Assembly: GCF_020740795.1 (NCBI RefSeq)
Contig: NC_067290.1
Location: forward strand, 19,229,001 to 19,293,000
Origin: Apus apus
Taxonomy: Eukaryota > Chordata > Aves > Apodiformes > Apodidae
DNA: 64,000 nt
Reading direction: 5' to 3'
Shown in pieces: positions 9,541 to 22,093 of the stretch. A program made the position numbers and the translations under genes. How positions within the stretch are numbered: the stretch's first letter is position 1; each line of letters opens with the position of its first letter. A model generated the notes under the pieces. That model searched no databases and was not told where the DNA came from. It worked only from the letters and a program-made list of their open reading frames with translations.

Positions 9541-11784
9541 GGACCTTCAGGCTCAGTTTTACTACTACAACTGGCAACCAACACACCTATTTTGTAGAAA
9601 AGCACCAATATTCAGCGGATTAGGTGACCTCATTTCCATTCATGAGCCAGCAGACTTCTGAAAATCTCTTACACAAAATCTTGCAACAAGTGTAGAAAAT
9701 GCAGGAAAAGTCACCCCAGCATTCAAAAGAGAACCGAGTATGAGCAGCTTAACCATAGAAAACAAAAACAACCCTTAGCAGAGCAGTACTTATCTTGCTG
9801 AGAATGCAACCATCCCCAGAAGCAGAGTGAGGCAAAGCACCAGAGATATGGAAGATCCTACCTGAATGCAGGAGGCTGCTGAACAGACCGGGTCAGACCA
9901 CCATCAAGTCCTACCAGGGTGTTTTTGCATTGAAGCAAAACCAGGGACTTGTACACATCCGTTCCAACGGTTTTAGAATCTCCAGACAGAGGTAGAAAGG
10001 GGAAAGCCTGAGTTTTGCCAGAGCTTTCTGCCCTCAGCCCCACCTCCTCTCCCCCAGAAGCTCCTGGTGTGTTCCATGCCCAGCTGCAGCCCTTCCAGCC
10101 CTGGCTCTGCCAGCTCAGGTGCAGCTGATCAACACCTACCTCTGTTCTCACTCTTAAGGACAAAAGATGTTTCCACCAATTTGTTCAGGGACTGTAAAGT
10201 TAATTGTCCCATCTTAGGCAAAGACTATAAGCAGCTCACTCCATTTTTAGTAATTTCCCTTACAAACCTTCTTTTTTTTCAGTGGGAAATGTTTTACCAA
10301 GGTCCCACCAGCCCCATGACTGCTGAGTGCACTCGGGTCACCCTCTGCCCAAGCCCAGAGCCAGGGTGTCCTTGTACCAGACTCTTGCCCATAGTTACTG
10401 TCACCTCTGCCTACTGACACTTGCCCACCTCAGTTTTTTGGTATAGCTGGATAATGAAATCTTCTAGGATTCACTCAGAAAGTGTGGGAAGGGCACAGGA
10501 GGAGAAGGACCCTAGAGCTGCCTCCTGAGCTGTTGCCCAAGGAGCAGGCAGCTCCCACCCCGACCTGCTCCATGCTTCCCTCCTCCAAGCTGCCTGTGCT
10601 CCCAGCAGCTCTACAGCCAGCCAGAGCTCTGCAGGGGTGCAGGGTCCAAAGGTGATGGGACAGGACCTGCCTGGAGTCACCTGGGGAGGGAAAAGGACCA
10701 AACAGTGACTCGCTGGCAGATCAGCAAAAGGAATAACTCTCCTGCATGACAGGATTTTCGTGTGTGCAGCAGTCTCCAAGCTCTGTTTGAGGGCAGGAGA
10801 CAGATGATGTCTCTTCTGTTGCTGGCACAACACTTAATCAGGTTATGGGCATATATCCTGCTTTGCCTTTGTTGTTTTTTGCCTTTTTTTTAATTGGTCC
10901 CCAGTGACTCACCATTACAAACACCCTCTGTTATTGTCCCTTGGGATGACAGTGACTTGCTGAACCTGTTCTGAGGACAGTGGTGGAGCACAGTTCTACC
11001 CACAGGCTCTACCCACACCGAGGATGTTCTCCAGCTGTGCCACCTCACTCCCCAGTGCTGGGTTTTGGGGACAGGAGCCCCTCTGCTCAGCACCCAAAGG
11101 GCTCTGGGGATGGGCTCTGCCATGACCTCAGGCCCTTCTGGAGCTCAGTGCAGGAGGGAGTGATGGGGACTGACTGACAGGCAGTGTGACCAAGTATCCA
11201 GGTCACCACAAGTATTTTGTGGGGCTTTATTGAGAGTGGTTATGTATTTTGAGTTTCCTGCAAGAGGAAAAACTCCACAGTATATACAGTGCTCAGGAGA
11301 GCAACTGAGAGAGAAGGGTGGGGAGGAGGCAGTGGGAGAGAAGAGTAATTTTCTTCACTTAGACCCTCTAATATGTTTCCAGCCTATAAAGACAAGAAGA
11401 AATGGATAAAGACAGTCAGACAGGCAGTTTCTTTTATTAAAATTCTTGACAGCATCTGCTGTAATGCTCTTGTTAAAAGAGATGGAAAACAGCAGCAAGA
11501 TGAGAGAAACTGTTATGTCCTTGCTCTTTACACAATATAATAATATGGGAACTAACATAATTGGCCTCCAGATAACTGTTTTTATTAGCCATACACCAAC
11601 AGGAGTGACCCAGCTGCCCAGGTACACAATAATCCTCTCTGGGCTCTGAGCACAGCTCCCACCAGAGGCATCTCAACCAAATAAAAAAGATGCTACCTAA
11701 TTTTTCTAAACTAAGTACTTGCTTTTCTTCAAGCCATCCTGATGAGATTACCAATAGGATCCATTTTATATATGATTGCTCAGG

Positions 11785-11805
11785 AAAAAAAAAAAAAAAA
11801 AAAAA
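11785..11805. repeat. Poly(A) run, 21 nt
   Basis: Uninterrupted A21. There is no retrotransposed gene or LINE body upstream on the plus strand, so it is not readily explained as a retrocopy tail. Confidence 0.9.
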
Positions 11806-14480
11806 GAGAACTGTTTCATATTTGATGATGAATTAAGCTCTCCCATAGCTGTAAACAAGGCAGGAAGATCCCAAGTCCCTACCTATGGCTGTTCCTGCAA
11901 GAAACCTTTTCTAAAACTTGTGCCACAGGGGAAGGCTGGATGGAAAACAAGAATCCTCTGCTATCAAAAGTGTGTCATTTTATTCATTTCCATTCCAGTG
12001 TGGCAGGGCTGTCTCAGAGGAGCTGTGGTCTGGGAGTCAGGGCTCTCATCTCGTGTCTGCAACCTTCTGATGAGCAAAAACCATCAGAGATCACTGGGTA
12101 ATTTGCTGGTCTGGATTGGGTAAATTACCCACTGCTGTTCTGGCTGAAACTTTCTCAGAAGGGTTTTTCCAGAGTCAAAATGATCAAAACCTGGAGCAGG
12201 TCTGCCCACAGCAGCCAGAAGTCTGGGATTAGGACACTCTCCAGGGGTACAGGAGGTAGATCAGAAATTTCATTGCTGCTCGAAACCTTGTGCCTCAGCC
12301 TCTGGCTATTCTGGAATCTTACTCCAGCAGTTTTCCCACGTAGCTGAGAACTCTTCCCACAGAAGACTTTGCCAGAGCTGGTGTTCTTCTGCAGAGCCTG
12401 GGCTGTGATAAAGCAGCATCTTGCTGAGGAGCACGAGAGCTGTCCCTGCACCACGGACCAGCCATGGTCACCTTCTCATGGTGCTCAAACTCCACTGCTG
12501 ACAGACCTGGGGAGAGGGAGGTTTGAGAGGATTTTAGATGATTAATGAGGAAAATGCTCTATTCTGAGCAAAGGAGAGATGAGACTGGAAAAGACACACA
12601 TATGAGAAAGCAACTGCCTTTCAGAAGGACCTTTTTTCTCTCACATCCCTGTCATTAACACTGGGAATATTTAGGGAAGCTAAACACTTAGCTGAAGCTC
12701 TGCTCTGGGTTTCATACAGTCAAATGAATGAAGTTTCAGTTGTTTAGTGTTTATTTCCCCTTCAAATGCATATTTTGCTTTTGTGCGTTTTAGGCTCCAT
12801 TCTGTCTCATCTGCTGTGAGGTCAGACCACCAAAAATAGGTCTGGCTGCACCACAAAATATTTGTCACTGTTTCTGAGACCTTGGTGCACCATAAACTTT
12901 ACCAATTTGAATCCATTTCTCCCAGACATTCTCTGTCAAGCAGTCCTTACTCTGAATTTGGTGTATACAGCACGTATGTGGTACTTTTGGTGAGAGAAAT
13001 GGGGATTAACAACACTGAAGTTTCTACAACTTCACCTCTTCAAGCAGTGTCTGATAATCCTACCATGAAATTACAAAACCAGCAGGACCAGAGCAAGCCT
13101 CACTGTAAATTGTGCTTCCTCCATTTGTAAAGGAATCCAGATAAAACATAGATTTTAATCTCTTAAATTAGACAAGCTGTGCCACATGGACTATCCAGCA
13201 TCCTGCATGGGCCTAGTTTCCCATCCTTCAGCTGAAGACTCTGGGTTGGCTTGGCAGGCAGGATTTGGCCTCGCCTGCAGTGACCTGCCCTCTGTCCCTG
13301 CCTCTCCTGGTGTCTCACAGATTCCAAGGACTCTGTCCTTGAGCAAAGAAAACCAAACATGTTACTGGCACTGTGGGACTGTTCTCCATCAGAAAGCACA
13401 CACAGCCTTTGGAGAGCCAGGCTGGGCACCTGGGCTGATCTCCAGGGCAGTTCCTCATCATCCTTCATGCCTTGGTTGCACTTCCCTGGTGTGTCTGGCA
13501 GCAGTTGCTATTAAAACAACTCCTTCTGATCCTTGCTTAGGAGTCAGATAAGCCCTGGATGGTGACAGCTGTGTTGTTTTGCCTATCATAGTGCAGCAGG
13601 AGAGCTCTCCACAAACTGACATGACAGTCATTTCATGAAGTCAGGTACTTGGCCCACATGGTTTCATTTTCCTTAGGCTGGTAACAGCAGGGAAGCTGCA
13701 CTCACTGGTGGATCTAGGCGCTGGGGAGATTTCTCTCCCAGCAATTGTTTTGTCTGCTGGTTTAACAAGAGCACTTGGGCTGCACAGCAGGTTAGAGGTT
13801 TTACCCCTATTATACTCACTTGAACTGCCACCTTTATCTCAGCACTGACACCATTAGCTATGACATATTGCTGAGGCCTCTCCACAGAGATGACCCAGCC
13901 CTCTCTGGAGCTCTCATCCAAAGCTGAAAGTCACATATCTTTTTAACCCTCTTCTTTCCACTGCTACTGGCTCTGAAGCCACTGGAGGTCCAGGTCTGAT
14001 TTCACAGCCCTGCACTTCCTCTGGTCCCTCTATTCCACCTTATCCATGAGTTCGGTCTGTATTTGCAGCCCTGGCTCACCTTTCCCACCCAAAGATCCAT
14101 AACCAATAATCATATTTACTAACTATGTAACTGTGTAGTGCCCAGTCAGCTGCACAGCCATCTGTCTGGGGAGGGCAGAGCCACAGAGGAAAGACTTGCC
14201 AGAGGGATCCTCTTCTACTTAAAATCTCCTACACAGATGAAATAGGAGGAGTTATTCATGCGTTTCTTTGCAAAGAGCTTACTTAAAAAGTAAAAAAAAA
14301 ACCCACAACCAACAACTAAAAGGAAAGAGTGTTCAAGGAGATAATTCTTGTAGGACTAAACGGACTGTAAATATTAATTGTTGTTTCTATTTAATTAGCA
14401 AGTAGTTCTGACGAGGATAAGGTCAGGCTGGTACCTGTGCAAACATCCCCCATGAAACACTGACCCAGGCAGGAGGTATG

Positions 14481-14529
14481 GGATGGTGAGGAACTGAGGG
14501 ATGGTGAGGAACTGAGGGATGGTGAGGAA
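14481..14529. repeat. 18-bp tandem repeat, about 2.7 copies
   Basis: The unit 'ggatggtgaggaactgag' starts at 14481, 14499 and 14517. The first two copies are identical and the third is partial (ggatggtgaggaa). A small minisatellite. Confidence 0.95.
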
Positions 14530-17194
14530 TGCATGTTGTTGAGGTGTGGTTGCCTGACCAGCAGATAGCAGAGCTGTGACAGAACACATCCTCAGCCTAC
14601 CCTTGCTTTCCCCTGCTCAGAGAAGGCTCCTGTCTCCAGCAACCTCAGCTGTCACCTAAGCCTTCCTTTGCCAGGTTTGCTGTGGGCAGCTGAGCAGAGG
14701 GCTGCAAGTTTATCACACCATTTGATTGTTTTTCCATCCATGTTTCTGTCAGTTAACAGGATTGTCCCCCCTGTGCTGTCCCCATGCCCCAAACACTGAG
14801 CCATGCTGCAGGGATGGTCCCCATGGCAGCAGCAGGAATGCCTCATGTCCCACTGCTGCACCTCTGTTTTCATCTCCATCTGAGGCATCACCTTGGCTTT
14901 TAGTAGCTGCCTGAAGCAAAGGAGAATCCTGGCTTATGAACCTGTGCACAACTGCTGCACTTCCAGCCAGGAATAAACTGCTCTTAACCTAAATACTCCT
15001 CTGAGGACACTGAGCTTGGGGGTAGAAACATAACTGAGCTGTATCTAGTGCGAGCAGGAGTTAGTGAGCCTGGCTTGTACTGGGTAACTCTGGGAAGACT
15101 TCGGGAGGGAAGGAAGAAGAGCAATGAACACAGCTAAACACTCATGGCCTTTTCATCGTGTGGTAAATGCAATGTTTTATAATAAAATACAAACTGTTGC
15201 AGTTATGAAGACTGTAAAGGCACCCAAAGGAAAAGCTTTGTCCAAAGGCAGGCCACAGCCTAAGCCAAGGAACACTCCAGCATGTTAAAGACCCCTCCAT
15301 GGTGGGGTGCTCCCCATCACTCTCCTGCTGGGCCAGGCTGGGTGCCGCAGGGCAGCAGCACCTGCAGAAAGCACTGAATCCTTTCTATGACAAATGAAAG
15401 AGCCATGGAAGTGATAGAACATAACTAAGCTCATGAGTGCAATAAGCAGCACTGGAGGGTACATTCAAACCTGGCACAGCATGGATGCACTGCCAGCTGA
15501 TGGAGAGCCCACTGTTACATTTGCCAGGAAAATATTGTGCATTTGAATGCAAAATGCTCACCCAAGTGAGGCAGGATCCACCACTGAATCTTAGAGACTC
15601 TTTGATAACTACTATTTTGTACTTGAGGTATTGCAGCATTAATTGCACAGCTTTACTGAGAGACTGATGGTTTTAAAGTTAGTCTTCCTGGAGGTGTTGA
15701 ATAATGGATGATATTCATCTTTGGGTTAGGGATTCAGAGGATTGATTTGGAAGACACAAGCAAAAGATAACCAAAATCAAGCTTAAGACTGAAAAATGGT
15801 AGCATAAAAGTTATGTACAAAGTGTAAGGACTGACAAAATGTACCTCACTCACTGATTCAGGTAGAAGCTCAATGACTAACCATGTCACGAGTCTCCCTC
15901 TCCATCTGGCCGACTTTCTCAGCAAGATTGATTTAAAATCCATTTAAGCCCTGAAAGGAATTAACAGGAAACTGCTTTGTTTGACACTGCTGAGAGGGTG
16001 GTCAGAGCAAGCAGAGCAACCAGCAGCAACAGCCAAAAAGAAAGTCTAAATCCTGACTAACCAGGGGCCCTGTTAAGTGCAGTGAAGTACAAGTGATGCA
16101 AACCTCTTGCTCATACCCACAGACACAAGAAGAGATTGGAAATAAAGATGCTAGAAGTTGTTCCTGATACACTAAAACTGAATCACAGAAGTATCAGTCA
16201 CTGGCGATTTTTCTAGAGAGTCCTGCACAAGGCTGGATCATAAAACATTGCAAACTTTGTTGTTTGTAAACAGGGCAAAATCAACATGAAATAGTGATAC
16301 ACACCATGAATGCCTGGGTGAGGTTTGGGACCTCGGACTGAGCTAAAAGTAGTAAGGAAATATAAGTACCAGTGCCACGGAAATAAAACCGGGTGAGATC
16401 TTGATTAGTCACTTTCTATCTGGGAGCTCACATTTCAAAATTATATTCAACAAATCAGGTTGAAATTAGAAAATGCATTAAGAAAAGACCTCAGGAAAAG
16501 CACAGTTTCAGAGGACAGGAGGAGTTTAACCAAATCCCTGTGGGCTGATGAGGGCATTTCTGCAGCATGAGAGCATTTTTCAGTCTCTCATGCCTGGTCA
16601 ACAGCCACAGGTTTAACTATATTTTTAACTTTATTTCTGGATATTTTTATACACACTTTAGTGACTCCTTTTTTTTTTTTGCATGAAACTTACTACCTGT
16701 ATACATTACCACGAATGCATTGTTACCTGTCACACCACTTATACCATCTCATTTATTCTGAACAATGCAGCAGCTCATCTTATAATTCATCAGAATCAGG
16801 CTCTGATTATTGAAGTGGGTAATTGCACGGGCTGTGGTCTGGACATCAACTCTGGGCAAGGCACAGTCCAGCAGACAGGATAAAATGCAATGAATGTGAT
16901 TGCAGTGAAGGGGTTTGCTGTTGATAGGTCACATTCTGTGCAAATCACTGGGATACAGCTTGGAAAATATTGGTGCCAATGTCTCAGCTGCCCACAGGTG
17001 TGTAAAATGCTACTGGTCTAAAATGCACAGCCAGTATTTCTGCCTCCTGGATAAAATAATACTAATCAATAGCAGTGATAACTTGTTTGTGCCTCACCTC
17101 CCTGCTTTAGGGATCATTAGCTTTTCTTGCATGTCTCTGTAAAGAAAATTTACATTTCTACTACTTGAATATAGTCTTTCTACTACATACGTAG

Positions 17195-17217
17195 ATGTGT
17201 GTGTATATGTGTGTGTA
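17195..17217. repeat. Imperfect (TG)n microsatellite
   Basis: TG repeats interrupted by a TATA step (tgtgtgtgtatatgtgtgtgta). Confidence 0.85.
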
Positions 17218-18808
17218 CCTCAGAATTCAGCCAAACACAACCCACTACAATGAATCCTTTCTCTGGACAAATCCTTCTTGCCACTTTGTCTTTCACCCAT
17301 AGGAAAAAAACCCCAAACAAGCAAAACCAAAAACCTCACGACATCACCTCGTAGGCTTGTGTCTCTATAAATCAGGGGGGGAGCACAGAGAAAGGCCAGT
17401 CCTTGAACAGGGAATTTTACTAGATAGGCTATGAAACTAGTATAACTTCTGAGAGATGAACAGAATTCCTGCAACATGAGGTTTTATACAGGGGGAAGTC
17501 ACGGGGTGACATCCCAGCATCCCTGCCAGTTGTATTTCTGATGCTGCAATGATCACCCTTGCATTTTTTTGGTGTGTGATTGCACCTAGATGTCCAGCTG
17601 CTGTCCCAGCCCAGAGGATCAGCTGTTGGCCACCACTGGAAATAGTATCTTGGTCTTTGTGAAACACCCTCTGCCTCTATCTCCAGAGATGTGATTGCAT
17701 TGTTCAGAGATGTTTCCAGTGGCTACACTTTTAAAAAAAAAGCTATAAAGGAGATTCTGCTTTCCTTTTATTTTGGTGATTTGGAGGAACAGTAATGCTT
17801 TGCTTTTGGGTAAAATTCAAATCAATGCAAACCTCATAGGGCAATAATATTTTATAGATTGTTATCCAATACGTAATTTGTTACATGATATCTATGTGGC
17901 TTCTGTTTATTGAGACATAAAGACGTTACTTTTTTTAAGGCAGATTTTATGTGAGAAGGGCAAAAGGAGGAATAACCTTTCATACCTGTTGTGCCATAAA
18001 CTAAATTACCCTTAACCTAAATCATTTATCATGTAGTGGCAGCCTAATGAGAGCAAAATAAACAGAAACAAACTGCCTGAAATTTTCTTTAAGGGACAAG
18101 ATTTATTTATATCAGCACAGTCTTTTGCTTGTAGCTTCACAGGTTGGCCATGTGGATTTTACAGTGGATACCATTAGATGCTCTGAGCAATAACTGAAGA
18201 AAACTTATGAGGCTATAAAGCTTGTGAAAGGGCCTTTTTCACCCTGGAATCACATATCACAGAGTGTGAGTGCAGAAGAGATGTTACAGGGTAGTTGCAT
18301 ACTTTATTTTCTGGTAGTAACTTTCTGCTGGATGGGACTAATCCAAGGGAGAGAAGAAGCCTTCATCTCTCCAGAACATCTGAACAGCAGCCTGAGGGGC
18401 CTCAAATACAGATCATCAGGGCTTTTGTGCTTTGGATCAAGAGGGCTGGGAAACCTTTCAGGAAGAATGATAGCCACCATATCTGTGAAATACACTGTGA
18501 TATATTGTGCTTACTACTAAGATGTTCTTTTTCTAATATAACATTTCTCTTGGCAATATACATTGGCCTGGACACAGCACTGTTTTTGCCAGCGTAGTTT
18601 CAAAGGGAAGAAGCAATACATTGGAGTAAATGTGACTTCTTTTGGTTTTGTTTTTAGACCAGACACACAACTGTAAAAGGAGCTTTTACTCAGTAAGTCC
18701 TGCTTGAACTATGAGTGCACTGACCTGCAGACACACACAGAGTATAAGCCTATTTTCTGCAAGATGTGATGGTATCATAAGCTAAGCGAAGATCCAGATC
18801 TTTGGAAA

Positions 18809-18875
18809 GCTGATTCAAACCTTCCCGAAGTCAGTGGGATACATTTCCCTGACTTTCATAAGACTGAATCAGACC
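18809..18875. mobile_element. Imperfect hairpin, relic of ancient repeat
   Basis: The left arm 'ctgattcaaaccttcccgaa' followed by GTCAGTGGGA pairs imperfectly with the right arm ending 'gactgaatcagacc'. In reverse complement the right arm also reads ctgattca...gaaagtcaggga. The words GAAGTCAGTGG and CTGATTC are typical of old palindromic DNA elements scattered in sauropsid genomes. I cannot name the family with certainty and there is no coding capacity. It could also be chance similarity between short arms. Confidence 0.4.
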
Positions 18876-21800
18876 TTGCATGCTGTTTATTAGCTACATT
18901 AATTAGTGTGATTTGCCCTCCACATAATGCAGTTGTGGTTGATGCATTCTGATGTGTGCAGAAATTGAAATATGTGTTGATAATCTTGCACACTGATGAA
19001 GATTGATTTGCTTATTAAGGAAATAAAAGTTAAAGATAGTGGATCCCTTCAGATCTAGTGCTTGCTGTTTCCCATAGCAAGGATGATGGATTTTTCTAAG
19101 CACAACAGGAGAGGAATATAATCAATCTATCTGTTGCCCTTAGCCTAGAACTGGTGAAAAATTTGATCTGTGTGACTAGGTAGTATGAACATTGTTTCAT
19201 ATATCAAGAAAAACATACGTAGCCCATTATTTAGATCATCACCAGTAAAGTGATGTTTTCAGGAATGAAATGAAGGTCCATCTTCTTCTTACCTTCTCTA
19301 GTCAACCTCCTAAACCCTTGCTGAACTTGTAACAGGGTGGTAGAGAAAATCCTGGCCTGCCAGAGAAGCTGAGTCAACGATCAGTGACATGCAGTGTAAC
19401 ATCAGCAGAAGTTGCTCCAGCCCACAGGCAATTTCTGAGAGCAATCAAAGATGTGGATGGCAGGAAGTTGGGGAAGAGCTGCAGTCAATCTGCATTATTG
19501 AGAGCCTGACTCCGGTGAAAGGATGATTAGCACACAAAACTGCAGACACTTCACTTCAAGATCCTCCTCAATGTCTCTTCTTCAGAACAGGAAGCACATT
19601 TAAGCCCATTAGGGGTTGAACTCTATTTTGAGGCTTTATAAATGCAGTTCCAAGGAAATGTGTAGAAACTTACTGACAGAGCAGCTCTGCAGGTATGTGA
19701 AGCTGGAAATGATACTCATGCAATAATTCTTCTGCAGTAACTGGGGTGTGTTTGATGGTCCTGGAAAAGCATCAGATTGGGGTTCTTCTGGCTCATGCAC
19801 AATACAGCGCTATCCATTTGTCCATAGATCCAAATGGCAAAGACACAACTAGCTCCAAAGGCTTGGCTGTTACTGGGATCAGTGTTGGCATGCAAGCTCA
19901 ACTGGTCAGCACCTTTCCTCAACATGGCACAACCAGCACAGGCTGAGCTTTTTGCAAAGGGAACAGAAAGGCTTCCAATGGGAACTTCGTTGTGTGTATG
20001 GTTTGTATCCCTGTCCCATGGAAACATTCTCCAAAGGAGAAGGAGGGGTATAAACATAGTAAAGCTGCTCAGCTTTACCAATCAAATTACTCCTTCAAAG
20101 GAAAGAATAGTCCCAATTCAGCAAAACACCTAAATACATATTTTGCACTTAATAATGAGAGTGATCCTACACCTACAGCAAAGAATACCCAGGAGCACCT
20201 GAAAACACACTATTTAGTCACTTCTACTGCTAAGGACCAACTGCTCCACAAACTTGGCATGAACAGACCCTGAAGCAGAGAGCTGACACTACAAAGACCA
20301 TTTACCTTCAGTGTTTTCCTTGAGCAAGTCCTTCTGTTCCTCTTGATGTCCTCTGGCTAGAAATATTAGCAGTGTTAAATAGCCAGCCACCACTTTTGAA
20401 GCTAATTTGCCTCAGGCACCTTTACAAAATGCAGGGAACATTCTGATTGTTGATTTGTGTTATTTTTATTGATGTGGAAAATGTAAATGTGATTCCTTGC
20501 TAAGAAATGCACTTAGAGTTTTATTGTGACAGGTATTTTTTCATGTTCTAAATGTATCTGAAGTTGTTTTGGCTTAAAACAAAGGACAACAAGCTTTTGA
20601 TAAGAGAATGATAAGGGGATAAGAAAATATCCCCTTTATTAGTGAAAGACTGATTTTGATATTCTTAAGGTCTTGTAACAGCTTACAACAAACAGTGTGA
20701 TGCAGGTAATACATCCCTTTAATACTATTTTCAAAAGGCAAAGATTGCTTCTTGATTGAAGATCCTATAGAACCACATATGGCTGTGAAGGGCTTAAAGA
20801 ACTACATGAGGATTGTTATATTCAGGGTACATTATTCAGACATTTGGGAGAGGATTTTGGAGCATTTTCAGTGGTTCCTACCACTCTGCTACTATAGGTT
20901 AGTTTATACTACAGAAAATGTTTCCCCAAACAGTTGAGGATGGAAATGTGATCAGCATATGTGTGCAGACAGCATTCCTTGGGGTTTTGCTTGGCAAGAT
21001 GTGTTCTGAACAGGCTGTGGTTGCTATTCAGAGATGCTACAGGCCTCTATTGTATGGATATAGGTACATTCAGCTACAAAACAAAGCTGTGAAGCTGAGA
21101 TCAGCCATGGAAATCTTGGAAGAAAATGTGGCCTTAAACATTTAGCTGTTTCTGCCACTACAAAAATACAGCCCTGTATGGATTAAGAATGCAGCAACTG
21201 TTCAAGAGGTAGGCAGAAAAGCTTAGAATAGAAAACCCAGAACAGAAGATTGGAAAAAGGAATGAAAAACAGCTAATAATGCAGGTGAATTTTCATCACC
21301 TTCCTTTAATTGACACAACAGTAATATTTAAAACTTCAGGAATTTTCATGATGGTAATTTCCCTTGTTAATTTGTGAGTGCAGTGCCTTGACGCTCAGGA
21401 ACATGTTATGCTGAGGGATGTGCCTGGTTCCCCAGCACCTAGTTATATTTTGGGGTATTAATCAGCAGAATCATTTGCCTAAGTGCTTTGCAAAGCTCCT
21501 CAGAATGGCCTTGAGTAAGATAGCAGTGTGTTTAATTCACTACTATTTCTTTTTTGTATTGTAACAGATCATTTGGCATTGTGTAATTTCCTCTCGATTA
21601 TTCTCTCTGATTCCAACAACATATTTTGGTGCATAAAGAGTCTAAATGAAAGTGCTGAATAGCAGAGGATAAAAGAGGCTTCTCAGAGCACTGATGTTAC
21701 AAGAAAACAGGTTAAAGTCCTATTAGCTTTCAATGTACAGTCTAATAGAGGAGAAAACAAAGCAGAAATAAAAAGGAAGTTCTGCCTCTAGGAAAAAAAA

Positions 21801-22014
21801 GCAATGCCAGTGATATTTAGATCCACCCTGGCCAGATTTGAGGCAAGTAGTTTTCATGGACCTTGACATTTTAGAATTAATATAACTTAATTAAGTACAT
21901 TCATAAATAAGTGCACCCTAAATATTATGTCTCTGTATTAGGGAATCCTAAGTAAAATAATTATTCTTATCTTACAACAAATCTATTTAAAGGCTTTTCC
22001 TTCCAAATATCTTT

Positions 22015-22093
22015 GGGCCTGATTCCTAGCTGGTGTAAATTAGCATTTCTCCATAAAGCTCAAAGCTATTCCTGCTTGCACCATTATCTCCAA
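22015..22093. mobile_element. Imperfect palindromic relic (GGTGTAAAT type)
   Basis: It begins 'gggcctgattcctagctggt' and continues GTAAATTAGCATTTCTCC. The other side, CAAAGCTATTCCTGCTTGCACCA, is an imperfect reverse complement of the first arm (TGGTGCAAGCAGGAATAGCTTTG). This arrangement, with a TGGTGTAAAT arm and a GGAGCTAT-type arm, resembles ancient non-autonomous DNA-transposon palindromes found across turtles, crocodilians and birds. The family name is not asserted. Divergence between the arms implies great age. Confidence 0.5.

Noticed and set aside
9291-9623. Plus-strand open frame of 110 codons over the CpG-rich patch
   Set aside because: GC-rich DNA has fewer chance stops. No domain or start context supports a protein.
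11785-11805. Poly(A) run as the tail of a processed pseudogene
   Set aside because: No coding-like sequence, no AATAAA at the proper distance and no flanking duplication were found upstream.
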